Origin: Nitrososphaerota archaeon
GTDB lineage: Archaea; Thermoproteota; Nitrososphaeria; Nitrososphaerales; JAHFOH01
Reading direction: 5' to 3'
Length of the DNA: 14,448 bases
NCBI GenBank assembly: GCA_023266955.1
Contig: JAHFOH010000008.1
Location: forward strand, 5,817-20,264
Positions 12,926 through 14,448 of this stretch are shown in pieces. Numbering within the stretch: position 1 is the stretch's first letter; every line of letters begins with the position of its first letter. Below the pieces are notes generated by a model. The model had not been told where the DNA came from. It did not search any database and worked only from the letters and a program-made list of their open reading frames with translations. A program made the position numbers and the translations under genes.

Positions 12926-13345
12926 ATGGAAGTGAGCGAAGAATATCTGGAACTGTTACATAGACTCAGAAGCAGACTTGGCAAAGCAGGGATCAAATCC
13001 TCGACTGCCAGGCTTGAGCTTCCAGAGCCCCAGATCATGTGGATTGGAAGTAAAACGATTTTCAGAAACTACATGGATTTTCCTCGATTGATTCGAAGGG
13101 AGCCTAACAGACTCCTGATGTTCTTGGCCAAGGAGTTGGCGACGGCGGCCTCACTAGATGGGGAAAGAGCGATTTTTATCGGAAGGAAGGATAAAGGCTC
13201 TTTCTCGGCACTTCTTAATCGATACATGAAGGATTTCGTTTTCTGCCCGGTTTGTGGAAGTCCTGATACACACATAGAGAGGGCGAAGCGTCTACAGTTC
13301 ATGGTCTGCGAGGCGTGCGGAGCCCGCTCGTCCTTGAGGAGTTAG
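12926..13345 (+). CDS. eif2b: Translation initiation factor 2 subunit beta
   Basis: aIF2-beta is a subunit of the heterotrimeric aIF2, whose gamma subunit carries initiator Met-tRNA to the small ribosomal subunit. The 139-residue length is normal for archaea. The N-terminal helix is followed by the central alpha/beta domain with TIFRNYMDFPRLIRREPNRL and FLAKELATAASLDGERAIF. The C-terminal zinc ribbon has cysteines at about 107, 110, 128 and 131 (CPVC and CEAC). The ATG at 12926 follows AAAAGGCC. The DUF424 gene begins 16 bases after its stop and RIO1 follows, so the three are probably cotranscribed. All zinc ligands are present. Confidence 0.95.
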   Translation: MEVSEEYLELLHRLRSRLGKAGIKSSTARLELPEPQIMWIGSKTIFRNYMDFPRLIRREPNRLLMFLAKELATAASLDGERAIFIGRKDKGSFSALLNRYMKDFVFCPVCGSPDTHIERAKRLQFMVCEACGARSSLRS

Positions 13346-13361
13346 CGGATGGCATAGGACC

Positions 13362-13667
13362 TTGGGGCGCTTTCTAGCCAGAACGATTAGGTGGGAGGGT
13401 ACTATGCTCGTGAACATCTGCGATGAAGAGTTGCTAGGAGAAACTCTGAAGGAAGATAACATGGAGATGCATATTTCCAAGGAATATTTCGGCGGGGAGC
13501 CAGTTGATGAGGATAAGGCTCTGTATCTCGTCAGATCATGCACTATGGCGAATCTGGCGGGAGAAAGAATCGTCTCAAAGGTTCTAGAAGCAAAGCTTGC
13601 GTCCGAGTTAGCCGTCAAAAGAGTTGGCCAAGTATCGTTGTTGATGATTTACAAATTTCAGGGATGA
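13362..13667 (+). CDS. DUF424 family protein
   Basis: This short archaeal protein of unknown function (DUF424/COG2412) is often found beside translation genes. The conserved core reads CDEELLGET (20-28), YFGGEPVDEDKAL (42-54) and CTMANLAGERIV (60-71), followed by a C-terminal strand RVGQVSLLMIY. The TTG at 13362 gives 101 residues and retains an N-terminal strand (FLARTIRWEG) that fits the family. Its ribosome-binding sequence is poor (AGGA only two bases away). The alternative is the ATG at 13404, which has GGAGG five bases upstream but would remove that strand. It is sandwiched between aIF2-beta and RIO1, and its TGA overlaps a possible RIO1 ATG as ATGA. A role in translation or ribosome assembly is suggested only by context. 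Confidence 0.82.
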   Translation: MGRFLARTIRWEGTMLVNICDEELLGETLKEDNMEMHISKEYFGGEPVDEDKALYLVRSCTMANLAGERIVSKVLEAKLASELAVKRVGQVSLLMIYKFQG

Positions 13668-13677
13668 AACTTGCATC

Positions 13678-13684
13678 AGGAGGT
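13678..13684 (+). promoter_or_regulatory. Shine-Dalgarno sequence for RIO1
   Basis: AGGAGGT lies six bases before the TTG at 13691. It is a near-perfect match to the anti-SD and is the reason for preferring that start over the ATG at 13664, which overlaps the DUF424 stop. Confidence 0.6.
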
Positions 13685-13690
13685 TTAGTA

Positions 13691-14448
13691 TTGTCAGACG
13701 CCGAGCAAGTAGATGAAAAAGTGGTGAGGAAGGCGCTGCAGAAACTAGTTCAATACGAAAAGGAGTCAAGGATTCTTCGTAAGGATGAAGAGGAATATCG
13801 AGTAATGGAAGAGGTGTTCAATAGGCCTACCCTCTTCACCCTTTATCATCTTCTGAACGCTGGTGTCTTGAAATATCTGAATGGAGTAGTAGCTGCCGGA
13901 AAGGAGGCGCGGGTCTACTGGGGCGTCACCCCGGACGAAGGGGATGTGGCGGTCAAAATTTACTTGACAGTCACCGCAGAGTTCAGGCGACGCCTGAAGT
14001 ATATCACTGGAGACCCCAGGTTCAGCAGGGTTAGCAAAGACTTCGGCAAACTTGTGGAACTTTGGGCTCGAAAGGAGTTCAGGAATCTGCAGGAGGCCTT
14101 TGGAGCCCAAGTTCGTGTCCCTCGGCCCATCGAGGTCAAGAATAACGTTCTTGTTATGGAGTTCATAGGTACGCAAGGAAGACCAGCACCACTTTTAGCT
14201 GAGGTTCCAGTCAGACCCTTCGATTACAGAAGGACCATATCACTTGTAAAGAGGCTATACATTGAAGCTCGTCTTGTTCATGCGGACCTTTCTCAATTTA
14301 ACATCTTCAAGAGAAATAACAGCCTAGTTCTTTTCGACATGGGCTCTGCAGTCGAGGTGAGTCATCCTATGGCAAGTCAATTCCTTCTGAGAGATATATC
14401 CAACATCAACAACTTCTTCTCAAAACACGGAGTGAAGGTGCGACCTCT
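13691..14448 (+). CDS. rio1: RIO1-type serine protein kinase (3' end beyond window)
   Basis: RIO1 is an atypical protein kinase/ATPase involved in late maturation of the small ribosomal subunit. The 252 codons visible cover almost the whole fold. An N-terminal helical region is followed by the ATP loop VVAAGKEARVY (about 66-76) and AVKIY with the ATP-contacting Lys (87-91). Then come RRLKYITGDPRFSRV and WARKEFRNLQEA of the RIO insert, hinge VLVMEFIG, catalytic loop HADLSQFN (197-204), metal-binding FDMGSAV (215-221) and HPMASQFLLRDISNINNFF. The ATP loop has AAG where STG is usual, and the metal motif has Ser where Gln is common, but the catalytic Lys, Asp and Asn are all present. The TTG at 13691 follows a strong SD; an in-frame ATG at 13664 overlapping the DUF424 stop is the alternative. 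It probably continues the aIF2-beta operon. Confidence 0.93.
   Translation, partial: MSDAEQVDEKVVRKALQKLVQYEKESRILRKDEEEYRVMEEVFNRPTLFTLYHLLNAGVLKYLNGVVAAGKEARVYWGVTPDEGDVAVKIYLTVTAEFRRRLKYITGDPRFSRVSKDFGKLVELWARKEFRNLQEAFGAQVRVPRPIEVKNNVLVMEFIGTQGRPAPLLAEVPVRPFDYRRTISLVKRLYIEARLVHADLSQFNIFKRNNSLVLFDMGSAVEVSHPMASQFLLRDISNINNFFSKHGVKVRP

Noticed and set aside
1..14448. CRISPR array, transposon, phage or defence system
   Set aside because: I see no regularly spaced repeats, transposase, integrase, attachment sites or known defence domains. All sizeable genes are conserved housekeeping or small accessory genes.

Overview
The window is archaeal chromosomal DNA from a conserved information-processing region. 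The evidence is L10/P0 and P1-type L12 ribosomal proteins, SecE/Sec61-gamma, Spt5, aIF6, prefoldin alpha, archaeal FtsY, DtdA, aIF2-beta, a DUF424 protein and RIO1 kinase, with TATA-box promoters lying about 25-35 bases before many start codons. The L11 and MTA-phosphorylase sequences look most like those of the TACK/Thermoproteota side (thaumarchaeal or bathyarchaeal-like lineages). That placement is an impression from protein wording, not a phylogeny. Base composition is balanced and the genes are densely packed. I see no tRNA, rRNA, CRISPR array, insertion sequence, phage gene or defence system.

Left part (1-7374), mostly minus strand: a translation and secretion supercluster. Reading along the minus strand the order is aIF6, prefoldin alpha, ftsY, secE, spt5/nusG, rpl11, rpl1, rpl10 and alaS (cut by the left edge). 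Two genes point the other way. rpl12 is flipped in place between rpl10 and alaS, and dtdA (D-aminoacyl-tRNA deacylase) sits between ftsY and secE. secE, spt5 and rpl11 are tightly coupled (stop and start overlap or nearly touch). rpl1-rpl10 form a second coupled pair with a possible promoter of their own. rpl12 and alaS have divergent promoters, and rpl12 and rpl10 converge with only 13 bases between their stops.

Middle (7446-10960), minus strand: a separately encoded MetRS tRNA-binding (EMAP/OB-fold) protein that appears to start at an AUU codon behind a near-perfect Shine-Dalgarno sequence, the MetRS catalytic protein, and S-adenosylhomocysteine hydrolase.

Right part (11057-14448), plus strand: an Lrp/AsnC regulator divergent from ahcY, a Sulfolobus-MTAP-like 5'-methylthioadenosine/purine nucleoside phosphorylase, a small soluble Rieske protein, aIF2-beta, a DUF424 protein and RIO1 kinase (cut by the right edge). 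AhcY and the MTA phosphorylase clear the two main by-products of S-adenosylmethionine use, so the Lrp gene between them is a plausible local regulator. Exact palindromes overlap the promoter regions of lrp and of the Rieske gene.

No gap between genes exceeds about 185 bases. The larger ones (5189-5316, 9542-9694, 11531-11714, 12438-12548) hold only promoter-like or weak hairpin elements. The points most worth a second look are the in-place inversion of rpl12 together with an L10 that lacks the usual acidic tail, the AUU start, and the palindromic promoters.
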